This document shows, piece after piece, positions 9,253 to 17,057 of a stretch of 33,530 bases of DNA. The notes under the pieces were generated by a model. That model was not told where the DNA came from. It searched no databases and saw only the letters and a list, made by a program, of their open reading frames with translations. The translations under genes were made by a program, and so were the position numbers. Every line of letters begins with the position of its first letter. The stretch's first letter is position 1. Source of the DNA: Roseibacillus sp. (GTDB lineage Bacteria; Verrucomicrobiota; Verrucomicrobiia; Verrucomicrobiales; Akkermansiaceae); contig JAAZXD010000003.1 of the NCBI GenBank assembly GCA_014240355.1, positions 1 to 33,530 of the forward strand. The letters run 5' to 3'.

Positions 9253-10581
9253 ATGAACTACCTTCCCCAGGAAATCATTCGCCGCAAGCGGGATGGCCAT
9301 CCCCTCGGCCAGGAGGAGATCGATTTCTTCGTAGAGGGACTGACCAGCGGTGCCATCAGCGAGGGCCAGATCGCGGCCTTCGCCATGGCCATCTACTTCC
9401 AGGACCTCAGCCGGGAGGAATGCGTGGCGCTCACCCTTGCCATGCGCGATTCCGGGGATGTCATGGAGTGGCAGAACGAGAACTTCGACGGACCGGTCAT
9501 CGATAAGCACTCCACCGGCGGGGTGGGGGATCTCGTCTCCCTGGTGCTCGGTCCGCTTCTGGCTGCCTGCGGGGGATACGTTCCCATGATTTCCGGGCGC
9601 GGACTGGGCCATACCGGCGGCACCCTCGACAAACTCGAATCGATTCCCGGATACCACACGACCCCGGAAAACGCCCTCTTCCGCGAGACCGTGCGGAGCA
9701 CCGGGGTAGCCATCATCGGCCAGACCGGCCTGCTCGCTCCAGCCGATGGACGGCTCTATTCCATCCGTGACATCACTGCCACCGTGGAATCCATCGGACT
9801 CATCACGGCCTCCATCCTCTCCAAGAAACTGGCGGCCGGACTCGATGCCCTCGTCATGGACGTCAAGGTGGGCAACGGGGCGTTCATGCCCTCCACGGAG
9901 GAATCGCGGGAACTGGCCCGGAGCATCGCGGAGGTTGCCTCCGCGGCGGGCACTCCCACCACCGCCCTGCTCACCGATATGAACCAGTGCCTCGCCAACA
10001 GCGCGGGCAACGCAATCGAGGTGCGGGAAGCAATCGAGTTTCTCACCACCAGCACACGCAATGACCGCCTCGAATCCGTCATCCTGGCGCTCTGTTCGGA
10101 GGTTCTCCAGACGAGTGGCCTCTCGAACTCCGAGCAAGAAGCCCTGACGAGCCTGCGCCGGGCCCTCGACTCAGGCCAGGCCGCCGAACGGTTCGCCAGA
10201 ATGGTCTGCGCGTTGGGAGGCCCCGGAGATCTTCTCGAACGGGCGGCGTTCCACCTCCCCCTTGGCCCGGTCGTGCTGGAGGCCAGACCGGACCAAGGCG
10301 GCACCGTGACCGCAATCGATACCCGTGAACTCGGCCTGATCGTCGTCCGCCTTGGTGGCGGACGCACCGATCCCGGACAGGGAATCGATCACCGCGTGGG
10401 CCTGGGCCAGGTGGCGTCCCTCGGGGAGGAAGTAGGGAGCGAACGACCGCTCGCGGTCGTTCATGCTGCCTCGGAGGAAGACGCCCAACGGGCGGCCGCC
10501 GAAGTATGTGCCGCCTTCACGGTGGGGCCCGGGGCGCCGGAGGCATTCCCGGTCATTCACCAACGAGTCATGGCCGGATGA
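9253..10581 (+). CDS. deoA: Thymidine (pyrimidine-nucleoside) phosphorylase
   Basis: A 442-aa enzyme that splits thymidine or deoxyuridine with phosphate to the base and 2-deoxyribose 1-phosphate. The phosphate-binding KHSTGGVGD (85-93) and the family signature [17 protein letters not shown] (114-130) are intact, as are [18 protein letters not shown] and the C-terminal domain. Length matches DeoA/Pdp; sequence alone does not tell a strict thymidine enzyme from the broader pyrimidine type. ATG at 9253 chosen; a GTG directly before it at 9250 is equally possible. Its last codons overlap the deoB start in ATGA, giving translational coupling. Confidence 0.92.
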   Translation: MNYLPQEIIRRKRDGHPLGQEEIDFFVEGLTSGAISEGQIAAFAMAIYFQDLSREECVALTLAMRDSGDVMEWQNENFDGPVIDKHSTGGVGDLVSLVLGPLLAACGGYVPMISGRGLGHTGGTLDKLESIPGYHTTPENALFRETVRSTGVAIIGQTGLLAPADGRLYSIRDITATVESIGLITASILSKKLAAGLDALVMDVKVGNGAFMPSTEESRELARSIAEVASAAGTPTTALLTDMNQCLANSAGNAIEVREAIEFLTTSTRNDRLESVILALCSEVLQTSGLSNSEQEALTSLRRALDSGQAAERFARMVCALGGPGDLLERAAFHLPLGPVVLEARPDQGGTVTAIDTRELGLIVVRLGGGRTDPGQGIDHRVGLGQVASLGEEVGSERPLAVVHAASEEDAQRAAAEVCAAFTVGPGAPEAFPVIHQRVMAG

Positions 10582-11801
10582 AACGAGTCATCCTTCTCGT
10601 CATGGACTCCCTCGGAATCGGGAGTGCCTCCGATGCGGCCCGTTTCAGAGGGGACGGCTTTACCGACGAGGGTGCCAACACCCTGGGACACATCGCCGAT
10701 ACCCTTGCTCTCGCCGGCACCCCCCTCCAGCTTCCCAATCTCGCCCGGTTGGGACTCCTGCACGCCTTCCTCGCCAAGTGCGGAAGCCCTCCCGCCGGGA
10801 TGATCCCGCCGGAGGAAGTCGCAGGCTCCTGGGCTTTCGCCCGGGAAATCAGCCCGGGCAAGGACACCCCTAGCGGACACTGGGAAATTGCCGGCGTCCC
10901 GGTTCCCTTCGACTGGTCCTACTTTCCGAAGGAGAGCCCGTGCTTTCCCGCGGAACTGCTTGCCCGGATCGCTGAGCGCAGCAGAGTGGAAGGCTCGCTC
11001 GGCAATTGCCACAGCTCGGGCACCGAAATCATCTCCCGGCTGGGTGGGGAGCACCTCACCACCGGCAGGCCCATCTGCTACACCTCGGCTGATAGTGTCT
11101 TCCAGATTGCCGCTCACGAGGAACACTTCGGCCTCGAACGACTGCTCGACCTGTGCCGCTGCGTCCGCAGCCTTCTCGACGAAAGCGACCTCATGATTGG
11201 ACGGGTCATCGCCCGGCCCTTCCTCGGATCCGGTCCCGAGGATTTCAAACGGACCGGCAACCGCCACGATTTCGCGATCCCTCCCCCTGCTCCCACCGTT
11301 CTCCAGAAAGTCTGCGAGGCGGGCGGATCCGTCATCGGGGTAGGTAAAATTGGCGACATCTACGCTCACACCGGCATCACCGAAGAGATCAGGGCCAGTG
11401 GTCACCCGGCACTCTGGCAAAACACCCTGTCCGCCCTCCAGCGGACCGGCGATCGCAGCCTCGTGATGACCAATTTTGTCGACTTTGATGCCCTCTACGG
11501 TCATCGGCGCGATGTTCCGGGCTACGGTCAGGCCCTGCAGGAATTCGATGCCGCCCTCCCCGCCCTCCTCGGAGCCCTTGAGCCGGACGATCTCCTCATC
11601 ATCACAGCGGATCATGGAAACGACCCCACCTGGCCCGGAACCGACCACACCCGCGAGGACGTCCCGGTCCTGCTGCATGGCAACGCCGTTCCAGCCGGGG
11701 CCGACCGGGGGGCGCGGGAAACCTTTGCAGACATCGGCCAGACCATCGCAGACTACTTCTCGTTACCCGCCATGGAGAGCGGCACGTCCCTCCTGGGCTA
11801 G
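10578..11801 (+). CDS. deoB: Phosphopentomutase
   Basis: A 407-aa metal-dependent mutase of the alkaline phosphatase superfamily. It moves phosphate between C1 and C5 of ribose or deoxyribose, feeding the sugar from nucleoside phosphorolysis into central metabolism. Seen: N-terminal [17 protein letters not shown] with the first metal Asp (about 10), [17 protein letters not shown] (94-110) with the Thr that is phosphorylated in known DeoB proteins, and [19 protein letters not shown] with metal-binding Asp and His. Length equals the family norm. The start is the ATG at 10578, inside the deoA stop (ATGA overlap); an earlier in-frame ATG at 10506 lies inside deoA. Confidence 0.95.
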   Translation: MKRVILLVMDSLGIGSASDAARFRGDGFTDEGANTLGHIADTLALAGTPLQLPNLARLGLLHAFLAKCGSPPAGMIPPEEVAGSWAFAREISPGKDTPSGHWEIAGVPVPFDWSYFPKESPCFPAELLARIAERSRVEGSLGNCHSSGTEIISRLGGEHLTTGRPICYTSADSVFQIAAHEEHFGLERLLDLCRCVRSLLDESDLMIGRVIARPFLGSGPEDFKRTGNRHDFAIPPPAPTVLQKVCEAGGSVIGVGKIGDIYAHTGITEEIRASGHPALWQNTLSALQRTGDRSLVMTNFVDFDALYGHRRDVPGYGQALQEFDAALPALLGALEPDDLLIITADHGNDPTWPGTDHTREDVPVLLHGNAVPAGADRGARETFADIGQTIADYFSLPAMESGTSLLG

Positions 11802-11833
11802 TTTCTCCCCGGAAGCATCACCCCCCATCCGCC

Positions 11834-12544
11834 ATGCCCACTCCCACCCCTCATATTGAAGCCGCTCCCGGGGATTTTGCTCCCACCGTCCTCATGCCCG
11901 GCGACCCCCTGCGGGCCCGCCACATCGCGGAAAGTTTCCTCGAAGAGACCCGACAGGTCAACGGCGTGCGGGGGATGCTGGCCTTCACCGGCAGCTACCA
12001 GGGAAGCGCGATCTCGGTTATGGGGAGTGGGATGGGTATTCCTTCCATCTCCATCTACGCGAGGGAACTGTGGACCGAGTACGGGGTGGAGAACATCATC
12101 CGGGTGGGGAGCTGTGGCACTTCGCACCAGGGGGTCAAGCTCCGCGACATCCTGATCGGAACCGGAGCGTGTACAGACTCCAAGGTCAACCGCAGCCGCT
12201 TCCGGGACCACGACTTCGCGGCCATCGCGGACTTTGAATTGGCCCGTCGAGCGGTGACGGCCGCCGAGCAACTCGAAATCCCGGTCCGCATCGGCAACCT
12301 CTTCTCCGCCGACCTCTTTTACACCCCGGACCCCGACATGTTCGACGTCATGGAGAGAATGGGCGTGCTGGGCATTGAGATGGAAGCAGCGGGGCTTTAC
12401 GGCTGTGCCGCCGAGTGCGGAAAGCGGGCCCTTGCCATCTGCACGGTTTCCGACCACATCCGGACCGGCGAAGCCACCACTTCCGAGGAACGCCAGACGA
12501 GCTTCAACGACATGATCCGGGTTGCTCTGGCATCGGTGTCCTGA
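11834..12544 (+). CDS. deoD: Purine-nucleoside phosphorylase, DeoD type
   Basis: A 236-aa hexameric-type PNP that cleaves purine (deoxy)nucleosides with phosphate. Motifs: [12 protein letters not shown] near the N-terminus, [41 protein letters not shown] and [18 protein letters not shown] with the catalytic Asp. Start ATG at 11834, 32 nt after deoB. It is the last gene of the operon. Together with DeoA and DeoB, it gives salvage of both pyrimidine and purine nucleosides; deoC (deoxyribose-phosphate aldolase), which completes the route in enterobacteria, is not in this cluster. Confidence 0.95.
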   Translation: MPTPTPHIEAAPGDFAPTVLMPGDPLRARHIAESFLEETRQVNGVRGMLAFTGSYQGSAISVMGSGMGIPSISIYARELWTEYGVENIIRVGSCGTSHQGVKLRDILIGTGACTDSKVNRSRFRDHDFAAIADFELARRAVTAAEQLEIPVRIGNLFSADLFYTPDPDMFDVMERMGVLGIEMEAAGLYGCAAECGKRALAICTVSDHIRTGEATTSEERQTSFNDMIRVALASVS

Positions 12545-12665
12545 TCCGCGACGAGAGAACCATCCCGGGGCTTTTCAAACGGTGCTCCGCGTGATCAATG
12601 CTGCGCTTCGAAAAGGTGAAGGCAGGCTGAAACAATCCAACCCCCGAATCATCGCAACAGCCCGA

Positions 12666-13124
12666 TCAAAGCACGTCGGTCAGTTGCTTCACCCGCTTGA
12701 GCAGGACCTTGCCTCGGCGGTCTCCCTGCGAGGTCGGAATAAACCCGTCGCCCCGATCCGCCAGCAGGGCGCAACGCACCCGGTGGGTTCCGAACTCAAC
12801 CTCGGTCACGTCCACCTCGGCACGAAGGAAGACCCCCGGACCAAACCACTCGCCGAATCTCTCCTGACCGACGCCGCCTCCCTTCCGCAGGAAGGCGAAT
12901 TTGCCTCCCACACCACTCCCCGGTAACGGCTGAAAGCCGTCCCCTTGAAAGACGAACATGACCGCTTTCTCGATATTGTAGCGCGGGGCGAACTCGATCT
13001 TCCGGGAGAGAACGCTTCCCGACACGGATCCGCCTCCCCCTCCGGTGGGTCCGCAAGCCGCAAGGAACAGGACCAGCGTCAGGCCAAAGCAGGAAAAAGG
13101 GAAGAACCGGACAAACCTATTCAT
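12666..13124 (-). CDS. Small predicted lipoprotein, unknown function
   Basis: A 152-aa protein. N-terminus MNRFVRFF, then a hydrophobic stretch ending LFLAAC, a good lipobox with Cys27 or so as the lipidated residue, then a Gly-rich linker (GPTGGGGGSVSG). The mature part (IEFAPRYNIEKAVMFVFQGDGFQPL and a basic C-terminal end GKVLLKRVKQL) has no domain I recognise. The frame is open further upstream to 13202, but those 26 residues do not look like part of a signal peptide, so ATG 13124 is chosen. No Shine-Dalgarno is seen. Convergent with deoD, 121 nt away, and divergent from prfB. Confidence 0.65.
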   Translation of the reverse strand: MNRFVRFFPFSCFGLTLVLFLAACGPTGGGGGSVSGSVLSRKIEFAPRYNIEKAVMFVFQGDGFQPLPGSGVGGKFAFLRKGGGVGQERFGEWFGPGVFLRAEVDVTEVEFGTHRVRCALLADRGDGFIPTSQGDRRGKVLLKRVKQLTDVL

Positions 13125-13131
13125 GGCCGGC

Positions 13132-13159
13132 AGTGTGCCCACCCTGTCCCCGGAATCAA
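13132..13159 (-). promoter_or_regulatory. Predicted promoter of the 13124 lipoprotein gene
   Basis: On the minus strand TTGATT (13159-13154), 16-nt spacer, CACACT (13137-13132), then 7 nt to the ATG. The -10 box is weak. If used, the mRNA would start at or next to the start codon. Confidence 0.4.
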
Positions 13160-13225
13160 GAAGCCCCTGCCACCCCTGCCGTGGCACCCCGGAATGATCC
13201 AATGGCTCCGGAACTCAAGAGCTCC

Positions 13226-13254
13226 TTGACTCAGAGCGTGCAGTGTCCTACCTC
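13226..13254 (+). promoter_or_regulatory. Predicted promoter of prfB
   Basis: TTGACT (13226-13231), 17-nt spacer, TACCTC (13249-13254), then 8 nt to the ATG at 13263. There is no Shine-Dalgarno before this ATG, consistent with a leaderless or near-leaderless mRNA. The -10 box is weak. Confidence 0.45.
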
Positions 13255-13262
13255 CGCTCCCC

Positions 13263-14382
13263 ATGCCAGAACCTTCATTCAGCGACGACCTCCAGGCGCT
13301 CGACACCACGGCCCTCAAGGGCCGCTTGTCGGAACTCCGGAGGTATCTTTGACGTCCCTGAACTGGAGAAGAACATCGCTACCATCGAAAAGAAGATGGA
13401 GTCCCCGGACTTCTGGAACGACCAGAACGCCGCCCAGTCGACGGTCAGGGAGGCCAGCCGGCTCAAGGGCAAACTCCACCCCTTCCTCAGGCTCGAGGAA
13501 CGCCTCCAGAACGTGGAGGCCGGGATCGAACTGGCGCGCGAATTCAATGACGCCGACTCGGCCCAGGAGGCCTCCGACGAATTCAAGACCCTCACCCGCG
13601 ACATCGATTCCTTTGAGCTGGTAACCCTCCTCGACAAGCCGACCGATCTCAACAATGCCTACCTGTCCATCCAGGCGGGGGCCGGCGGCACGGAGGCTTT
13701 CGACTGGGCCCAGATGCTTCAGCGCATGTACATGCGCTGGGCGGAGAGCAGGGGATTCAAGGTGTCCGTCACGGACGAGCAGGAGGGGGAAGGTGCGGGC
13801 ATCTCCAGCGCCTCCCTCAAGATTGAGGGAGAGTATGCCTACGGCTACCTGAAGAACGAACGCGGGGTGCATCGCCTGGTGCGCATTTCTCCCTTCGATG
13901 CAGCCGGCAAGCGTCACACTTCATTCGTCGCAATCGACTGCACACCGGAGATCTCCAAGGACATCAATATCGAGATTCCCGAGGGCGACGTCGAAGTGCA
14001 AACCACCCGCTCCGGCGGAAAAGGCGGCCAGAATGTCAACAAGGTGGAAACGGCGGTCATCCTGAAACACAGTCCCTCCGGCATCCTCATCCGTTGCACG
14101 CAGGAGCGCTCCCAGCTGCGCAACCGCGAACTGGCCTGGGAACTTCTCAAGGCCAAGCTCTACCAGATTGAGGAGGACAAGCAGAAGGCAGAGGCGGACC
14201 GAACCTACGGCGAGAAGGGCGAAATCGGATTCGGCAGCCAGATCCGCTCCTACGTCTTCCAGCCCTATCAGATGGTCAAGGATCTCCGTACGGGCCATGA
14301 AACAGGGAACATCCAGGCCGTCATGGACGGGGACCTCGATGGCTTCATCGAGGCCAAGCTGCGCGGTCAGGAGAGATCCTGA
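13263..14382 (+). CDS. prfB: Peptide chain release factor 2, with programmed +1 frameshift
   Basis: RF2 ends translation at UGA and UAA. The gene is in two frames: ATG 13263 to CTT 13347-13349, then TGA (13350-13352); skipping one base (T13350) continues from GAC 13351 to the stop at 14382, giving 372 aa (E. coli RF2 has 365). The first 29 codons encode [20 protein letters not shown] and SELRRYL, and the second part begins [20 protein letters not shown]. The stop-recognition tripeptide SPF is in [15 protein letters not shown], and the catalytic GGQ is in [16 protein letters not shown]. An annotation that starts at another ATG or GTG in the second frame would lose the true N-terminus. Confidence 0.96.
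13339..13352 (+). promoter_or_regulatory. prfB autoregulatory frameshift site
   Basis: GGAGG (13339-13343), TAT, CTT and the in-frame TGA followed by C: the order GGAGG-TAT-CTT-TGA-C is the classic RF2 recoding site. The internal Shine-Dalgarno pairs with 16S rRNA and pushes the ribosome +1 when RF2 is low and UGA is read slowly, so RF2 controls its own level. That mechanism is established for E. coli; here it is inferred from the exact layout. Confidence 0.93.
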
Positions 14383-14393
14383 TTTCGAGGCCA

Positions 14394-14420
14394 TTGAAGG
14401 TTGGCTCCCTCAAAATTTTT
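14394..14420 (+). terminator. Weak terminator candidate after prfB
   Basis: TTGAAGG (14394-14400) pairs with CCCTCAA (14407-14413) with one mismatch around a 6-nt loop, followed after two bases by TTTTT (14416-14420). The stem is short, and the same bases are part of a promoter candidate for the next gene. Confidence 0.3.
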
Positions 14421-14428
14421 GTTAGGGT
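14401..14428 (+). promoter_or_regulatory. Predicted promoter of the SHD1 protein gene
   Basis: TTGGCT (14401-14406), 16-nt spacer, TAGGGT (14423-14428), then 9 nt to the ATG at 14438. No Shine-Dalgarno precedes this ATG. Confidence 0.4.
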
Positions 14429-14437
14429 CGGACTCCG

Positions 14438-15019
14438 ATGAAACGATTCTGGTGCTTCCTGCTGGCCCTCGTCTGCCCCGCCCTTGCAGACGTGGAATGG
14501 CGCAGCTTTGAAAACGCGGACAAGACCAGGTCCTTCCAGGGGCGTCTGGTCGGCTACGATCCCGCCCGGAAAAAGGTCACCGTGCAGAAGAAATCAACCC
14601 TGCGCCCGGTCACCTTCAGCGTGGCCCTGCTTTCCGAGGAGCACCGCAAGTTCGTGGAAAAGCGCGCCGTAGAACTGGAAGCAGCTGGCGGCCTGCGCAT
14701 GATGTTTTACCAGACGATCGAGAAAACCGGGAGCAACCGCAGCGGTGACACCCGCACCAGCAGTTACAACGGTGGCTATAAGATCGAAATCCGGAACTTC
14801 CTTCGTCGTGCCATCCAGGATGTCTCGGTCGACTATATCGTGATTTACCGCAAGGACTCGACCAAGGGTAATGGGACAAGGAGCGTTAAGAGAGGATCTA
14901 GGGACCTCACCGCCCTGGTGCCCAACTACGACGAGAACATCGTCATCGATGGCATCCCACTCACCAGCTACTACAAAGCTGGCTCGGTCTCGGTAACGGG
15001 GGCGGCGGGATCGACATGA
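14438..15019 (+). CDS. Exported SHD1-domain protein, reading frame interrupted by an in-frame TGA
   Basis: The uninterrupted part is 193 aa: a signal peptide (MKRFWCFLLALVCPALA), then WRSFENADKTRSFQGRLVGY and KKVTVQKKSTLRPVTFSVALLSEE, which is the SLA1 homology domain 1 (SHD1) fold often found in exported PVC proteins. A beta-rich part follows with FYQTIEKTGSNRS, YKIEIRNFLRRAIQDVSVDY and IVIDGIPLTSYYKAGSVSV. The TGA at 15017-15019 stops the frame just as a Gly/Ser-rich linker begins, and the same frame continues with clearly protein-like sequence to TAA at 15193 (separate entry). So this is a truncated or mutated gene, an assembly error, or a rare readthrough case. Its function is not known; such proteins may bind peptides or ligands outside the cell. 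Confidence 0.7.
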   Translation: MKRFWCFLLALVCPALADVEWRSFENADKTRSFQGRLVGYDPARKKVTVQKKSTLRPVTFSVALLSEEHRKFVEKRAVELEAAGGLRMMFYQTIEKTGSNRSGDTRTSSYNGGYKIEIRNFLRRAIQDVSVDYIVIYRKDSTKGNGTRSVKRGSRDLTALVPNYDENIVIDGIPLTSYYKAGSVSVTGAAGST

Positions 15020-15193
15020 TGTCGCGGTGGTGGTGGCGCGGTCAGCGCCACGAGGTCACAGCGAAGCCGCGACTCCCTGGTCGGTTGCATTGCCCAGATT
15101 AAAGTGGGTGGCAAGGTGGTGAAGACCGAGGCGTCGAGCGCTGATGTGCTCCGCCAGTACAGCGGCGCCTTTGGATCATCTGACGCCCGGTAA
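15020..15193 (+). pseudogene. In-frame C-terminal continuation of the SHD1 protein beyond TGA 15017
   Basis: This segment has the same frame as 14438-15019. It begins with a Gly-rich linker (CRGGGGAVSA) followed by SRDSLVGCIAQIKVGGKV and VKTEASSADVLRQYSGAF, ending with TAA at 15191-15193. The part after the linker has a normal beta-strand and helix pattern and no stop, and fits the C-terminal domain expected after a linker in this family. It has no start codon or ribosome site of its own that I can see. Confidence 0.6.
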
Positions 15194-15271
15194 GCCGGTA
15201 GCCACTCAGGCTCTCCGGTTCCTGTGCGAACCTCCGGGGCAACCCCTCTCCGGGCTCCAGGCAGCTTCAAC

Positions 15272-16651
15272 CTAGCGAAAGGAAACGTCCTGGCCGACGG
15301 CAACCAGCTTGCCCCAGAGTTGCTGGGGAGATTCGCCCGGAGCGGTCATGACGAAATGGGGGGCATATTCCCGTCCCAACCCCAATTCCTCGACGAAATC
15401 GCGAAAAAGGTCCCGGAGCGCATCGCGCACAACAGGATCGGAGTTGGCCGGCAGAAGAAAGAGCACAGATCGGCGACCTTCCTCGTGGGAGTTGCTGAGA
15501 AGCGTCCTGTGAGGGAGTAGCTCCAAGAGGTCGCGGAATGACTCGGCGGGAGCCATGACGTCGTCAAAGTCGAAGGGAACGCGCACCAGGGTGGAGGGAG
15601 CCGCGTACTTGGTGTGGGTTGTCACCGCCGCTTCCATGGCAGCATAGAATTCATACTGGTCGATGGAGCGGTGGCGGGCCTTGTCATGAAGCGGCGGGGC
15701 TGGGGACCCGATCCTTCGATCGCAGACTGACTTCATCATCTCAAAGGCCCCCGGCTGGAGGTTGTTGAAAGGCACATCCTGCACGATCAGCACGTGGGTT
15801 GTTGCCCTGTCGGCACCGTTGGTGATGGGATACGCTGCAAGATACCCGGACCTGCGTGAAGGGGGATTTTGCAGAAGGGTCTTCTGGACCAGAAAGCAGT
15901 TCCGGGCCAGGGCCTCCGCCACGATCTGGTGATCATCCCGCAGCAGGTGCTCCGGGAAGTGCGCGGAGTCCCCCAGGGAGGCTACCCGCACAAGAGCTGC
16001 AGCCCGGGACTCCAGAGGCACCTCGTAAAGTGCCGCACTGCCTGCGTGAGTGATCCGGGCCAGAGCCGCGAGAAGATCTGACGGGACGAAATCGCTACAG
16101 GTTTCCACCGCCTCCCCCAGTTCCTCCTCCAGTTGTTCCTCCAGAGAATCCGCCTCGGCGCCATGGAATTCGAGCCTTTGCTGGAGATCCTGCCGGGAAA
16201 GCACGAGCAACTCCTTCTCGGCGTGCACCCGGCGGTTCTCTCTCCTGAGCTCTTCACCCTCTTTTCCCAACTGCAATCCGCCCCGCTGCAGGCCCTCTGA
16301 AACCTGGCCCAGGAGAACCCCGAGGAGAGGGAAGGAGATCAGAGTGTAGCGATGCTCCGTGAGAGTGATCCCCTGGCCTGCCACATACCTTCCCGCCACC
16401 AGGAGCAGAACAGTGAGTAGCCCGGCACCGAGCCCGGCGCTGAATCCGTAACGAACACCGAGGAGCACAGGGATGAGAAGAAAGGGAGTCGGATTGACGC
16501 CAAACCACCCGGCATCTCCGGGAACGATCACGTAGTTCACCAAGGCCAGCAGCGCGAAGAACGCAACGAAGCGGAGAAGAAAGAACCGAACAGGATATGG
16601 CCCGGGACAAGACACGGAGCCATGGACAAAGGGCAGGGTCTGGGCAGACAT
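15272..16651 (-). CDS. PelD-like membrane protein: TM helices, coiled coil, GAF-like and degenerate GGDEF-like domains
   Basis: About 459 aa. Three or four membrane segments at the N-terminus (FFLLRFVAFFALLALVNYVI; PFLLIPVLLGVRYGFSAG with GLLTVLLLVAG; YTLISFPLLGVLLGQV), then a charged coiled coil (about 130-185), a GAF-like region with ESRAAALVRVASLGDSAHFP and YPITNGADRATTHVLIVQDV, and a C-terminal part (QYEFYAAMEAAVTTHTKY, TLVRVPFDFDDV, RRSVLFLLPANSDPVVRDAL) that follows a GGDEF-fold outline without the GGDEF motif. This order is that of PelD, the c-di-GMP receptor of Pel polysaccharide export, but I see no RxxD inhibitory-site motif at the expected place and no other pel genes nearby. The start is uncertain: ATG 16651 or TTG 16669; no Shine-Dalgarno is seen for either. 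Confidence 0.5.
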   Translation of the reverse strand: MSAQTLPFVHGSVSCPGPYPVRFFLLRFVAFFALLALVNYVIVPGDAGWFGVNPTPFLLIPVLLGVRYGFSAGLGAGLLTVLLLVAGRYVAGQGITLTEHRYTLISFPLLGVLLGQVSEGLQRGGLQLGKEGEELRRENRRVHAEKELLVLSRQDLQQRLEFHGAEADSLEEQLEEELGEAVETCSDFVPSDLLAALARITHAGSAALYEVPLESRAAALVRVASLGDSAHFPEHLLRDDHQIVAEALARNCFLVQKTLLQNPPSRRSGYLAAYPITNGADRATTHVLIVQDVPFNNLQPGAFEMMKSVCDRRIGSPAPPLHDKARHRSIDQYEFYAAMEAAVTTHTKYAAPSTLVRVPFDFDDVMAPAESFRDLLELLPHRTLLSNSHEEGRRSVLFLLPANSDPVVRDALRDLFRDFVEELGLGREYAPHFVMTAPGESPQQLWGKLVAVGQDVSFR

Positions 16652-16747
16652 GGGGGAGGCAGAGGGCAAGGGTGTGGCAGCGCAATGCTTGCAGTGGCAC
16701 TGCGGACAAGGTCCTTCAGATAACCGGACTACCTCAGTGTCGCCAAA

Positions 16748-16800
16748 AGGAAATTTAGAAATGAATTTAAGCGATGATGATATTCATGGTAATTCTTCCT
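16748..16800. repeat. Imperfect 53-nt palindrome in the A+T-rich gap
   Basis: AGGAA (16748-16752) and ATGAAT (16761-16766) on the left face ATTCAT (16782-16787) and TTCCT (16796-16800) on the right at symmetric distances; 13 of the 19 arm positions pair. It could be an operator for the PelD-like gene downstream on the minus strand or an RNA hairpin in its leader. Confidence 0.35.
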
Positions 16801-16851
16801 GTCTCAGTTAAACGAAATTCTCCTGATATCTAATCATCTCAAATTAAATAC

Positions 16852-16871
16852 GGGATCCCTAGTAGGATCCC
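16852..16871. repeat. 20-nt inverted repeat with BamHI-type arms
   Basis: GGGATCC (16852-16858), six-base centre CTAGTA, GGATCCC (16865-16871). A perfect 7-bp dyad at the end of the A+T-rich block; it may be a protein site or a small hairpin. No T-run follows. Confidence 0.4.
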
Positions 16872-17057
16872 TTTATCAGCGAAAACAGGGAGAATGGGGC
16901 CCAGTTGTTGATCTCATCCATCCTGCGGATCAAAACTTCAGGACAGCTCTTGGCTTCTCCTGAAAGAACGGGAAAACCCCTTAGTCGTGTAGCTGCGAAA
17001 ATAAGGAAAACTTGGATCCGGGCCTTGGCCTGGAATTTCAGTTCTCTTTATCTAACA

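Larger units (their letters stand above)
16652..17057. other. 406-nt gene-free, A+T-richer region
   Basis: Lies between the PelD-like gene and the end of the M28 peptidase gene, both on the minus strand. It is clearly richer in A+T than its surroundings around 16740-16870 and holds two inverted repeats (separate entries). A 16-codon ORF on the plus strand (16761-16811) and a 6-codon ORF on the minus strand fall on the arms of the first repeat; I do not call either a gene. No tRNA-like or rRNA-like sequence is visible. Confidence 0.5.

Noticed and set aside
10557-11678. Minus-strand open frame of 373 codons opposite deoB
   Set aside because: It lies fully inside the well-supported deoB gene and shows no protein family features.
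12545-12665. CTTTTC/GAAAAG arms in the gap between deoD and the lipoprotein gene as a terminator
   Set aside because: The arms are only 6 bp with a loop over 30 nt and no T-run, so it is not better than chance.
13243-13350. Start of prfB upstream of the frameshift in the second frame (from 13243)
   Set aside because: The real N-terminus is in the first frame from ATG 13263; the second-frame residues before 13351 do not resemble RF2.
15017-15019. Selenocysteine at the TGA of the SHD1 gene
   Set aside because: No SECIS-like hairpin is evident just after the TGA, the site lies in a linker and not in a catalytic motif, and no sel genes are in the window.
16761-16811. 16-codon ORF with an AGGA upstream on the plus strand, and a 6-codon ORF on the minus strand over the same bases
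   Set aside because: Both arise from the symmetry of the palindrome at 16748-16800. They are too short and have no recognisable peptide type.
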